Below are positions 11,151 to 22,794 of a DNA stretch of 64,000 bases, in pieces (within the stretch, counting starts at the first letter, position 1; every line of letters begins with the position of its first letter). The notes beneath the pieces are model-generated. The model had not been told where the DNA came from. It made no database searches and saw only the letters and a program-made list of their open reading frames with translations. The position numbers and the translations under genes were made by a program. Location: positions 5,335,752 to 5,399,751 of the forward strand of contig CM054145.1 of assembly GCA_028751875.1 (NCBI GenBank), in the 5' to 3' direction. This DNA is from Rapana venosa. Taxonomy: Eukaryota > Mollusca > Gastropoda > Neogastropoda > Muricidae.

Positions 11151-12360
11151 AACCAATTTAAAAAATCATGTAAGAAAAGTCTCCTTGTCTAAAACGCTGT
11201 TGGATTTGAATTATTGACAAAAATCAACTTAAATTCGAATAAAATTCTTTAAATCATAGAACCACAATAAATTTAAATCCTCACAGTAAACTTCAAGTCA
11301 TGGTGTAAAGGGAAGTCCCTGCTTGAAATACCAAGAAAAATGAAAACTGAAATAAGTGTCTCTGATTTAATAGTTTTCACAAACAACTACAAAGTGAACT
11401 AAAAAACACTATCCCCAAATTTCATCTATGTGAACTAGCCCTTTCCTTATCACAAGATACAGATGTTGCCCTTACTAGAACCCGGTAATAACAATCCACC
11501 ACACAGTCTCCATTGGCTCTTTCCAAAAATTCTCCCTCCTTTATTTTCAATCTCACACATGCCATACGTGCAGCATTCACAACAAAATCCACACACAAGC
11601 ATGCACCACACCCCACACAAGCATGCACAAGAGAGACACTGACAGACAGAGAGGTTGCGGACGAAAATTTCTCTTCACTATGAATACATATATATACAAT
11701 CCCGTATCGTCAATTCCCAGACCGAGTGGTAGGCCTAACACTGGCTTGAAAAGGATGCCCCAACCCTCTCCCCATAGAAATTTTTTAAAAAATCAAGTCC
11801 TGCCCAATAACTGAATAAGTTTGTGAATTTTAAAGTAAAGTCAAATAAAACCAACCACATTGAGCAGTGGAAAATATGCAAAGTGCTGGCATTTCTGACT
11901 TGCCTTATGAACTGGATTTGTTTCTGTATAAACTTCTGCAGGAAATCTGTGGGATATGCCTCAAATAAAAAAATAACAGATTTGGCTACAGGTTTTATTG
12001 TATTCCCATTTGACACCCGACTGTATCACTGCCTGCCATTTTGTAAACTGTGGCATGCGCACATGAGAAAAAATAGGCCTTGCTGTGCTAAAATTGAAAA
12101 ATCTCGTAGAGAAGGACTTAAGGCGCAATAAAACAGAAAATTTGTATTTTTTCGACTCAAAATTGCAGTTCCATAGTTTAACATCATTTCCGAACAAATT
12201 ACAGACATACCATAAGGGTAATACTAATAGCAGACACAGGCATTCTATCATTCTATCCCGATAATACGATCTTTGGACACCCTTATTGCTTTCATTTTCT
12301 CATAAGTTTTAAATTTTGTATATTTGTTTAATCTAGTATAAATTTCAACAGAAACTCCAC
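11150..12360. other. No recognisable gene
   Basis: AT-rich sequence of ordinary quality. I see no exon-like, tRNA-like or transposase-like segment. Short frames on both strands lack family resemblance. Confidence 0.4.
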
Positions 12361-12371
12361 CCAAAGATTCT

Positions 12372-12475
12372 CATTTTTAGGGCCTCCAGGGCTGTATGTC
12401 TCATTTTTAGGGCTTTTTAGGGCCTTATTTTGGATCTTCAAAAATCAGGGCTTTTAGGGCTTTTTAAGATTTGTA
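12372..12475 (+). repeat. AGGGCTTTTTAGGGCC-type short tandem
   Basis: CTCATTTTTAGGGC recurs twice, and AGGGCTTTTTAGGGC and relatives several times in about 100 nt. It runs into a GAGTGAGTGAG/GTGTGTGCGCGCAC simple-sequence stretch at 12,480-12,610. Confidence 0.5.
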
Positions 12476-12819
12476 TGAACCCTGTGAGTGGGTGGAGTGA
12501 GTGAGTGAGAGAGAGTGAGAGACTGTGAGTGGGTTGTGGTCTGTCTGTGTCCCTGTGTGTGTGCGCGCACACACGTGCGCATGCGTGCACACAAACAAGC
12601 AAAATGTGTGCAAGCATGTGTGCCTGGTGGATGCATAAATGCTTTCCTCACCATACGAGCTGTCTCTCTGCCTTTTCTTCCTCTGCTCCACGGCTGAAAA
12701 ATCTGCACGGTTTAAGGCACTGCAATAAAAACATATAACAAATTTAATTTCAATTTTAAAACACAATTTTTTGTTTTAAATCATATTTTCAGAAGCTTTT
12801 TTATTTTTTATAACATGAT

Positions 12820-13060
12820 CTCCCTGTGGGATGCTTTGGGGGTCCTGTCAGTATAAATAGCTAGGAACTCCCTCTTTTCTAATCCCTCTCTTTGCTTTCT
12901 GCCTGGTTTTTCTTTTTTTTCCTGCCACATCCTCCATGTCTATGTTTTGCCTTCTTTTCCTTTCTTCTCTGCTTTTCCCAGAAAGACTAATAAAGATAAC
13001 AATTGTCTCCCACACCAAAGTTCCAAAAGCACTGGGCTGACTTGTCGGGCAACTACGGTA
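12820..13060 (+). repeat. TATA-containing dispersed module, copy 3 (cleanest)
   Basis: Contains CCTGTCAGTATAAATAGC, pyrimidine-rich sequence, TTTTCCCAGAAAGACTAATAAAG (an AATAAA signal), and CAATTGTCTCCCACACCAAA. TATA-like and polyadenylation-like signals about 140 nt apart resemble a compact LTR or promoter cassette. No adjacent gag or pol is visible. Confidence 0.55.
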
Positions 13061-16000
13061 AACATGCAATACATTTTCACTCATTAGACAGGCTACAACA
13101 GCTACTGCCTGAGTGTTTGAAACAGAGGGTAAGTAACATGATCAAAAAGAAAACAAAAACAACATGTTCTTGCAGCAAATTAACGCCCAGCATTGTCTAC
13201 ATCCATTCAATCCAGAAACATGTAATTCTCCCAACAAGGTACATGTATGTACACACAAAAAGTTAGGTTGTCTTTATCATGTGGTGCTTGTAGACAAACC
13301 TGTTCGTTTCGCACAAGTATGGGTTGTGTCAAAGTAAAAAAGGTAATTAAAAGAGTTATTTGCCCTGACAATGACTACATTTGACAGCTCGTTTTAAAAC
13401 ATCATGCTGCAAAGGAACTGAAACATCACCTGCATTGAAATATGTTGAAAAGTTAAATCTGAAACTGTGAAAGAGACACAAAGATACCAATTGAAGACTG
13501 AATACTGACGGCACTGATCCTTATGAATATGAGATCCCAACACTGGCAAGTCATCGTCTTTCATCAATACTGTATACCAAATGATTTTACCCGACATAAT
13601 TATATTGATCAGCTTTTGGGAATTCTTGTTCACAGGAACGTGCTTTACCCGGACCAATTAAGGTTACAAAAGCCTGAACTAGTATTAGTAGTAAGGCATA
13701 CAAATCTTTATTTCTGTATTAGTTTTCATGGGTAAGAATATTCCCTGTGATTAAAATAATTTAAAGGGCTCTATCTAGTATCCTTTCCATTTTATTTTCA
13801 TTTTGTCATGCTCCCTGCTTGCCCGTCAATACTCAGTCATCAGCAAATGTGTGTTGTGTTGTGTGTGTGTGTGTGTGTAGGTACGGCAGCCAAAATTTTT
13901 AAAGTATTTTGTCATAAAAAATGGTATTTTGAAAAGAACTTTTTAAAAAAAACACAACAAAAAAAAATTTAATTTCTCTATCCTAGTTTTTCAAAAAGTT
14001 ATGGGGTCTAAAGAGGGGGTACATTTTTCGGCCAATTTTAACTGTATGGAAGCCTTATTTGGAAAGGACCTGTGCGGAAAGCACTACAATCACACCCATA
14101 AAAATTTCCACATACGTCTTAATACTAATAATACCTCCCAAAAAGAATCAGCTCTCTATCTTGAAGGGGAAAAATGATATACTTTGTTAAAAATTGCCTC
14201 ATAAATGTGATTGGCGGTTCACCAAATACACGATAAGCCATGTTTGAGGTTCCAACAGGTTTGGATAAAGATAGCACCTTAGGCTAGATTTTTAACATTG
14301 CTTAAAAGATAGCATACATAGATTATGTCCAATTTTTTCTAGGCTATCCTAACCAAATGTTTTAAATATTGGGGTCTAATTTTGCCGAAAACCCTAAAAT
14401 GCCCTCCCACGGACCAAAAAGACAGTACATGGTAGATTTTCTTTAAATAATTTTGAAACCTGATAGATATTGATTTTGGAATTTGGTGGTGTAAAATATG
14501 GTTGTATATGCTATTTAAAAATACATTTATTGATTTTTTTCATCAATTACATAATGTGTTTTCAGATTCAAAATGGCCGCCAAGTGGCTAAATATGTGGT
14601 AACATTTAAGTGAAATGTTGTGAAACACTAGTTTTGTGAAAACATGCTTAGAAAAGAAACAAAAATCATTTTAACTCATTTTTTTAATGATTAATCAGAT
14701 GAATAAACCCTTTTTTAAATGATTAATCACTTTGCAATGCATTTCATTGTTGTTGATATATCATTCTGAAAAACCACCCTCCACAATGCCCTAATTACAG
14801 GTGGAAAAGGAAGGACAGGTTCATGCCAGTATGGGGCAGCTCAGTGCTCCCTGCTAAACTTGTAAACCTCTGATGTCAGAGAACTAGGCTGGTGTAAATT
14901 TTGATGCAACAGTGTTAGAGGACACTGAGGATCAGAAGGCGCAAGAAGCCAAATCACTTGAATCAGCCAAACCACTCAACCCCTACTAATGATGAAACAC
15001 ACATTTGAAGGAGAAAAGACCACAAAGCAAAAATTTATTCCAGTCTTTTTATAATTTTCCTGTAGGCAGTTGAAAGCCAGCTTTGATGTCTATTTGTAAT
15101 TTTTTCCCACTGTTGTGTACAAGGCTGCCTCTTCCACAGAATTTCCTGTCAGTGCTCCCACCACTGGTACATAAAATATCATTATGTGTTTTCCTATGCC
15201 TGTTTTCAAAAGCAATAACAGCTTTCAAAAGTCCACATGAAGCTGTGAAGGGGATGCATAAGTCTCCAGATGATGCCCATGTTGGCTGGTTACAACATTT
15301 TCACACAATCCTTAATGGAAAACAGCTGTCCTATATGAACTGGTTTTGGACAAAAATGTCTTTCATATGGTGTATCCCGTAGTACATTTTCTTTCAACTT
15401 AGTCAAAGACACTGCAACCCTGGAAGCCAGTATACAATTGAGTTGACAGAGAAATGTGGCTGTTTCATCAAATGTCTTCTCACCTTCTTGCTTTAGTACC
15501 AAATAACTAAAATCAGCAATGCTTGCAAATCTCTGCAACACACCTTTGGATGACAACTGTTTAGAGTTGCCAGAAAAATATACCTCAGCTTGTTAAGTTA
15601 AATTTCCATTTCTATGTCAGCATTTAAAGAAATGAAAAACAAAAGGTTTATAGAAACTGTTATGCATAGACAAAGAAAATAATTGGGGAGACACACTATG
15701 ACACACATAAGAAATCCAACAAAGTCTTCATTCCATTGGTGCTAGAACTGCTGGTAAAGGACTGCAGTACAAAATGTGTCACAGATTGATAAAGGTTGAA
15801 ATAAAGAATTATTTACCTGAAGCACATCGGTGTTAACATCTTTTATTGTAACATGTGTGTGTGTGTGTGTGTGGTGTGGGGTTGTGTGTTTATCTAGCAC
15901 TGAAGCCAATCAACCCCAAAATAATGGAAAAGGGAAATGAATGGATTGGGGGGGGGGTGGGGGGGGTGCTAGCTGATAGACACTGTACTAATCTATTGTG

Positions 16001-16240
16001 AAAGGTAAAAAATATTACAAAAGATAATAATAAGCTTACTATTGAGTATTACTGCACTGACATGTAACTCTACCTTGTATATGTTGCCGGAGAAGAAACT
16101 CATTGATATCACATTAATTTATGGAAAGATTGCGTAACTCAAAAATCCCCCGGGCACAACTAAAAAAAGAAAATAAACTAAACCCCACTTTCAATTTACC
16201 AAAAATGATACTAAAGTGGTGAATTGGTCAAAACAAAAAC
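13060..16240. other. AT-rich stretch without a recognisable gene
   Basis: Contains GT microsatellites at 13,855-13,880 and 15,850-15,872 and a poly-G run at 15,949-15,966. A minus-strand frame at 15,290-15,556 (88 codons) has protein-like composition (KLKENVLRDTPYERHFCPKP), but I cannot place it and it lacks splice signals I trust. CAAAATGGCCGCC near 14,568 resembles a YY1 site. Confidence 0.4.
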
Positions 16241-17180
16241 AAAAAACGGGAGACGTTTGCTTCATGAAATCACTGAGTCACGACGATCTCGGATTACTTC
16301 TCTTTGTTAGGCTGTCATTCGGTAAATCGTTAAATATACGATCGCTATTTCACCATGTAAACCTTACCAAAAAAAATACATTGTATAGAGATACGTTCAA
16401 ACTAACTTATTTTGCAATCATCGTAAATTTGTGAAGTGATTTTGTGGAAATATCTGACGAAATCGGGCATGCTTTTTCCTTTTCCGGTTCGCACATGTCC
16501 GAAAAATCGACCCAAAGATCGTAATAGTCCTTTACTAAGTCTTCGTTTCAACGATCGCACGAATTTAAATTGCGCAAACCACGCGATCTTTGATAAAATA
16601 AACTTTATACGATGATCTATATTGAAACATTTAATTTAAATTTACCCCGTAAAATCGAAAAAATTCGTCGATCCTTGACAAGAATCGGTCAAGATCGGTT
16701 CGCGATGTCCGTTCGTCCTTGCCCTTGCGTTAACGAACTTTCCACCGTTTGAACACTTTGCTTTTATTGGTTTGGGCGGGTGGAGGACAGTCCATGAATA
16801 CATTAACCATTCCCAAATTAGTACAATAGGTCGTCTAGTTTGATTTTCACCTTTAGTATTGGCTATTTTAAGCTACAGGTTCTTCGGAGTTCGCCGTCGG
16901 AGATCGTGTACCGCCAAAAAAAACCCCGTTTTTTTTCGCGAAAAATTAGCCAGTATGAAAAAACTTTCACCCATCTTGGTATTCTACAATAAAATCTGAA
17001 CACAATGATACCAAATATAGTGCAATAGTTGTCTGTCGCGAATACCATCGGATTCCCAAAATGGTCATGTCTCTTTGAAGATTTGTACAAAGTGCGCGAA
17101 AATGGCGGCCGCGCGCGTTTTTTTAGCGGAACGCACACCTCATTCACACGCTTTGCGTATTGACGATACACAAGCCACAG
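16240..17180. promoter_or_regulatory. CpG-retaining, promoter-like stretch with a YY1-type motif
   Basis: Unlike its CpG-poor surroundings, this stretch has frequent CG dinucleotides (CGATC, TTCGCG, CGCGCG). It contains GAAAATGGCGGCCGCGCGCG at 17,097-17,116, which includes the AAnATGGCGGC core recognised by YY1 near many animal transcription starts. CpG retention in a methylated genome usually marks unmethylated promoters. No coding exon directly next to it was identified, so which gene it serves is unknown. Confidence 0.4.
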
Positions 17181-17342
17181 AAATAAAAATGCACTCAATG
17201 AAAAGAAGAAAGATTGAACTTTTTTCGGATATGCAGTGTTTTTTAATCAGTAAAACAGAAGCGGAGTAATGAGGAAGTGAAAAGACTGAAAATTTGCCAC
17301 TTTTCAGCAGTGATGACAGAATTCGCCTGGGGCTGCCGCTAC

Positions 17343-17377
<35 letters not shown>

Positions 17378-17412
17378 TTGAAATAAACACCAACAGGGAT
17401 GTGTGTGGATTT

Positions 17413-17723
17413 CAGGATCACGAATGAAGAACTATGGAGAATGTGCAAAGTTGATGATCTGAAGTCTGTAGCTAGTACCAATAGACTGCGCTGGTTTGGG
17501 CACGTTCAGAAGACCCCACATCATAAAGAGAGCAATAAACTTCGTAGTGGATGGAAAGAGACCAAAGGGAAGACCTAGCAAAACCTGGGCTGCCTGTATT
17601 GCAGATTATCTTAGAGACAGGGGCATAAATAAGGAGAAAGCTCAAAACAGAGAGAGATGGAGATGGCTTATCAATGTCAAACCTCCCCTGGGAGAAACAT
17701 GACAAAAAAGAAGAAGAAGAAGA
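17413..17723 (+). mobile_element. 5'-truncated RTE LINE with perfect target-site duplication
   Basis: Encodes the C-terminal end of an RTE reverse transcriptase: RLRWFGHV, then (in a shifted frame) VVDGKRPKGRPSKTW and the terminal NVKPPLGET, followed by stop and an (AAG)n tail. The same element occurs inverted at 25,495-25,740. The 18-bp string AGGGATGTGTGTGGATTT lies exactly before (17,395-17,412) and after (17,724-17,741) the element. A frameshift lies near HVQK. The perfect duplication indicates a fairly young insertion. Confidence 0.9.
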
Positions 17724-18429
17724 AGGGATGTGTGTGGATTTGTGAGAAAGCTTGCATTTTCAAAAGCTTTGTTTGTTTGTTTGTAATACTACAGTGGTTA
17801 AACATATATGTTTATAACTTTCTTGTTCCAGTTTCAATGTACGTTGTAGGATTACATCAGTGACTTAATCCAGCACCCCCTCATGCACGCACACACACAC
17901 ACATAATCTCTGCCTATGTGCTTGTACACATATGCAACCACATACACACACTTTTTCTTTGTGTGTTATTTATCACACCTGTTTGAGCTATTGTACTATA
18001 AATACTAAATTATAGCCACTATAGTCTATAGCCAGTATATATGACTATAGGTCATCCATTTACAAAAATAGTGGTTCTTGTGCTAATTGAATGACAAGAA
18101 TATTTTCAAGACTAACTGGTGTGTGTGTGGGTGTGTGTCTCCACATTTTGTGGAATAATTGGGCGATTTTGTTCTATCATAATTTTTTCAGTAACAACTA
18201 ACATATTCACTATTTCACATTTGATCTGATTTTCTTCACTGAAATATATTTCATTTACAGGTCACTTCGATCGTTTTTAAAATAATCACATTTCACTGAT
18301 TTTTTAGTCACTGAAAGTAGGTTGTTTACGAGGGTTTTAAAAAAAAAAATTATCATGTTTGATATTATTATTAGGAGGGGGGCACTTAAATTATTCACTT
18401 GTTTCTTCTTTGCCAGCATTGAGTTTGTT

Positions 18430-19232
18430 TGTTAACCAGATATTTCCCAGTTGGACTCAAATGACAGCAAATTAACAATCCACCTGCACATTGCGTCCCA
18501 TGAGACCCAGCCAATCTGATACCAAGTCCAAAACCATGGGAAGCCATGCTCAGGAGGCCTGAGACCTAAACCACAGTCCAGTATTCGACTCCAAAAGGAA
18601 CTCAGTGTGACACCAGTAAGAAGGCACTTGCCCTGGTAGTGGCAAATTACTACTATCCAGGACAAGCATGGATCCACGTCTACACAGACGGATCAGCTAC
18701 AGATCTTTGCTGTCTTCAAAAGAGAAGCAGGAATGCTGATCAAGTAACCCTCCGGAAAAGTGGATACAGCAAACATCCTAACAAGGACACACTGTACCAA
18801 CTACTATACAGAAACCCAAGTACTGAAAGTGAAACATGCTGCCAACACGGTCAGACATTCCAAAGATGAATGCCAGCAAGTGGTGTTTTTCACCAATGCC
18901 CTGACAGTCCTACAAACCCTGTTGGTGTTTTTCGCCAATGCCCTGTCAGTCCTACAAACCCTGTCTGCAGACAAAGAAACTGAATTCCAGCAGGAAGTTG
19001 GAACCACAGCTCCTTACAAAATGTTATGCTGCAATGGATCCCTGCTCACACCTGGTGGCAAACAGAACAAGCTGATAAACTTAAAAAACAGGGTGCACAG
19101 AAAGAACAGTGTGAAAGCAGCCTCACCTTCTATGAAAAAAAATATCATGAAAATCAATGGGCAACCCAGAGTAGACAAGGATGACTACCACCATCTCAGA
19201 AAAGAACAGGTCATCATTCTAAGACTTTAACA
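18430..19232 (+). mobile_element. Retrotransposon RNase H fragment (pseudogene)
   Basis: The plus strand shows AWIHVYTDGSATD, the RNase H start with the first catalytic Asp, then a broken stretch, then QVVFFTNALTVLQTL, where the family has FTDALSVLQAL. A second frame has LQWIPAH...EQADKL, the HCG/ADxLA region of RNase H (Cys and Gly replaced). The end matches the DPYHxLxRxxQVxIxRL tail of these polyproteins. The VLQTL segment is duplicated 51 nt downstream. Stops and frameshifts make it non-functional. It continues toward the assembly gap. Confidence 0.75.
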
Positions 19233-19659
19233 TGCTAAATCACAACCGCCCAAATTAAATTTATTAAAAAAACCAATCAAAAAACATTCAGCTGTACCAC
19301 TACCAGGGGAAACTGATATTGTAACACTACTAACAGTAACACTGTAAGTGAAACACAAACAGTAACAGGCCAATATAGGGTATTAAACGAGCATATTTTG
19401 TCACAATCACTGAATCAGTCTCTCTCATTAAGGCTAATTATTATTATATTCATTTTTATAAGGACAATATGAACATGATTAAATTTCTTATTCACAAGTA
19501 CTGAAATTGGTGGGGGGTTGAGTTGGAGTTTGGTGGGGGGGTGGGGGGAGGGCAATAAAACCCAAAAAACAGTGGGAGAATTGGGGTGGAGGGAACTGCA
19601 ACACAAGGGTCTACAGGACACAGTGTTAAGGAGGATACAAGATCAGTTATCATATTTTT

Positions 19660-20159
19660 NNNNNNNNNNNNNNNNNNNNNNNNNNNNNNNNNNNNNNNNN
19701 NNNNNNNNNNNNNNNNNNNNNNNNNNNNNNNNNNNNNNNNNNNNNNNNNNNNNNNNNNNNNNNNNNNNNNNNNNNNNNNNNNNNNNNNNNNNNNNNNNNN
19801 NNNNNNNNNNNNNNNNNNNNNNNNNNNNNNNNNNNNNNNNNNNNNNNNNNNNNNNNNNNNNNNNNNNNNNNNNNNNNNNNNNNNNNNNNNNNNNNNNNNN
19901 NNNNNNNNNNNNNNNNNNNNNNNNNNNNNNNNNNNNNNNNNNNNNNNNNNNNNNNNNNNNNNNNNNNNNNNNNNNNNNNNNNNNNNNNNNNNNNNNNNNN
20001 NNNNNNNNNNNNNNNNNNNNNNNNNNNNNNNNNNNNNNNNNNNNNNNNNNNNNNNNNNNNNNNNNNNNNNNNNNNNNNNNNNNNNNNNNNNNNNNNNNNN
20101 NNNNNNNNNNNNNNNNNNNNNNNNNNNNNNNNNNNNNNNNNNNNNNNNNNNNNNNNNNN
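19660..20159. other. Assembly gap of exactly 500 N
   Basis: A round-number run of N is a scaffolding placeholder, so true distance and content are unknown. Open frames spanning it are meaningless. Confidence 0.99.
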
Positions 20160-20263
20160 CACCGCGCATGCCCATACACACACACACACACACACACAAT
20201 CATAGAAAGAGAAAACAAACATCAAATTCTGTTCACAATGAATCAGGACACAAGCTAATAACA

Positions 20264-20583
20264 TTAATGTTGAGAATCGTTTAGTTGTTTCCGGCGTTCT
20301 TGATACATATAATATATAAATCTACTAGAATTAAAGATGACATCATCATTTCGGCTCCTGAATATATTTGCCAGCTGGATATTATATGGTATGCTTTCAG
20401 CCACACTGAGATGTTTCTGACGGATATCTTTATATACAGGACAGAGAAACATCACATGCACTTCATCTTCTAACACGTTTTTACAGAATGGACAGTTTCT
20501 TTTCTCATCAATTGAGCTTTCTAATAAAATCTGAGCGCTTTGATTTGTTGCTTTACAAGATTCAGCGCTATATAAATTCCATA

Positions 20584-20618
<35 letters not shown>

Positions 20619-21316
20619 CTAAATTTATGAAAATTAATTTCCGATACTCCAATTCGAAAACGCGTCAAAGCTACTCTATATGCATTGAAAGTAATTATGT
20701 AAATGTACCTTTCTCTGTCCAGACAGCACTTATCTTCACTATATAAACTACGGTCACATTTGCTTTCAAAATAAGAAAACCACTTTTGACAGAACACATC
20801 TTTTAATCTCTTTTAGAATTCCGTAATGAACGTTTTTTCATTGCCTACACTGCCAAAGGTCCAAACATACGAGAAACCATTTAGGCACAGCAAATTACGG
20901 ATATATATGTCACCCAATTTGCACGACCCCGATTATGAAGTTCCAACAGCATGTTGTAAGCACATTTAGAATACTTTGAGTCGTGCTGTTTCAGAAGCTT
21001 GAACCAATATCTGATGCAGCTTGCTGCCGAGTTTATGTACAGTGGATGTCTTCCTAGTTCGCCATACACTACATTGTTTGGCGCTCTTAATGAGATTTTC
21101 AGGAATCTCTTGCATGCAAACAAGTGTACTTTTTCTAAGGAATCATATTTTGTGTACTCCCAAACTTCGGATCCGTAGAGTAGCATAGGTTGGACTTGTG
21201 CATCAAACATTTTAAAGCAAACTTTGGCGGAGTTACAACGCATTCTGGAAAGGCAATTCAAAATGTCAGAGACTGCTTTCTTTGCTCGGCTTATCCTGTC
21301 ATTCACTGCTATAGTC
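20264..21316 (-). mobile_element. Minus-strand LINE, C-terminal part (downstream of nested insertion)
   Basis: Continuation of the LINE at 22,795-25,190. From 21,316 downward it reads AVNDRISRAKKAVSDIL, LLYGSEVW, VHLFACKRFL, the post-RT region of invertebrate non-LTR elements. After a frameshift near 20,905 and a stop near 20,815 it continues to RVALTRFRIGVSEIN and the C-terminal motif CPFCKNVLEDEVHVMFLC (Cys-x2-Cys ... His-x4-Cys), ending at a stop at 20,264. An L2-type tail has inserted between the last two motifs. Exact clade not assigned. Confidence 0.85.
20530..20616 (+). mobile_element. L2-type tail inserted in the LINE C-terminus
   Basis: GAGCGCTTTGATTTG, then GCGCTATATAAATTCC and about ten ATT units. 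Read on the host strand it adds a run of Asn codons followed by VWNLYSAE without breaking the host frame. Same tail family as at 8,928, 57,012 and 63,705. Confidence 0.8.
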
Positions 21317-22790
21317 ATAATCATGGAAGACGAAGTGAGACATGCACTCAGCAAGATGAAAAGTGGTAAGGCGCCAGGACCTGATGATATCCCATCTGAA
21401 TTGATAACAGCCCTGGATGAAGTGGGAATTAAGGCAGTCACAAAACTACTAAACAATATATATGACACAGGAGAGAGTCCGACAGATATGAAGAAGTCCA
21501 TCTACATTGGGATCCCTAAGAAACTGGGTACAGCTGAATGTGACCAACATCGTACAATCAGCCTGATGAGTCACCTCACCAAAGTTCTTTTACCAATACT
21601 CATGAAGAGAATAAGAAATAAAATACTCCCAGAAATATCAGAAACGCAATTTGGATTCATGGCAGACAAAGGCACCAGAAATGCAATCTTCGCATTGAAA
21701 ACTCTCATGGAAAGATCCATCGAGGTCCAGAAAGACCTGTGCCTCTGCTTCATTGACTACTCAAAAGCGTTCGACAAAGTACGACACTCCGACTTGTTTG
21801 ATATTCTGGCAGGGCTATACATCGACGGGAAAGATCTTCGAGTCCTCAGAAACATATATAGGGAACAGGAGGCAGCCATTAGAGGGCTGCGTGTTCTTGC
21901 CTGATTTATTTAATGTATATAGTGAAATAATTCTACGAAATATTGAGAATCATGAGGGAATTAGTGTAGGTGGCCACAACATCAACAACCTGAGATATGC
22001 AGATGACACAGTCCTTATCGCCGACTCTGAAGAAAAACTGCAAAAGATTTTAACAACAGTAACAGACGAAAGCGAAAAGAAAGGATTACAGCTCAATGCA
22101 AAGAAGACAGAATGCATGGTGATCTCGAAAAAAGCTGTTATACCACAATGCAACATAGCCTGTAAAGGAGAGAGAATCAGACAAGTAAACACCTTTAAAT
22201 ACCTTGGTTGTACTATCACCCCGGACGGCAAGTGTGACACAGAAATCAAGAAGAGAATCGGTCAATCTAAGGCAACTTTTAACAACATGAAATGCATTTT
22301 TACCAACAGTAAGATAAGCCTCAAGACAAAGATCCATGTTTTGAGAGCCTACGTATGGTCCATTCTTCTGTATGGATGTGAGTGCTGGACCCTAGCCAAG
22401 GACACAGAACAGCGACTAGAAGCAGTGGAAATGTGGTTCATCCGGAGAATCATGAAAATCTCATGGACAAAAAGAAAAACTAATGCAGAAGTAATGGAAA
22501 TGGCTGGGTACAAGAGATCCCTTCTCAACACCATCAGAGAAAGACAGCTCAAATTTTTCGGCCATATAATCAGGGCTGACGGACTAGAGAAATTGTTATG
22601 GAGTGGCAAAATCTGTGGAAACAAGAGCAGAGGAAGACAACGCACAAAATTCACAGACAGCTTAAACAAATTCGAAGCGAATAAAGAGGGCACCAACAAT
22701 GAGCTCATGAGAGGGACCGAGAACAGGGAAGAATGGAGAGCCATGATCGTCAATGTCTGCAGGACCAGACCGGACACTTGAAGAAGAAAA
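21317..22790 (+). mobile_element. RTE (BovB-like) LINE nested in the minus-strand LINE
   Basis: 5'-truncated inside the RT domain. It starts EDEVRHALSKMKSGKAPGPD (RT motif region), then CFIDYSKAFDKV (motif A Asp), RYADDTVLIADS (motif C), FKYLGCTIT and LLYGCECWTLAK. It ends REEWRAMIVNVCRTRPDT and a short GAAGAAGAAAA tail, closely paralleling the C-terminus of BovB/RTE elements. A deletion with frameshift at about 21,885 removes the block before GCVFLPDLFN, splitting it into two frames (to 21,904, and up to 22,781). It is flanked by AGTC at 21,313-21,316 and 22,791-22,794. Confidence 0.9.
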
Positions 22791-22794
22791 AGTC

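Noticed and set aside
11422..11628. Short Cys-rich minus-strand frame
   Set aside because: Its N-terminus is translated CACACAAGCATGCACA-type simple sequence.
19492..20284. Several 190-246 codon frames across the N run
   Set aside because: They consist of unknown bases, and their ends are CA microsatellite translation.
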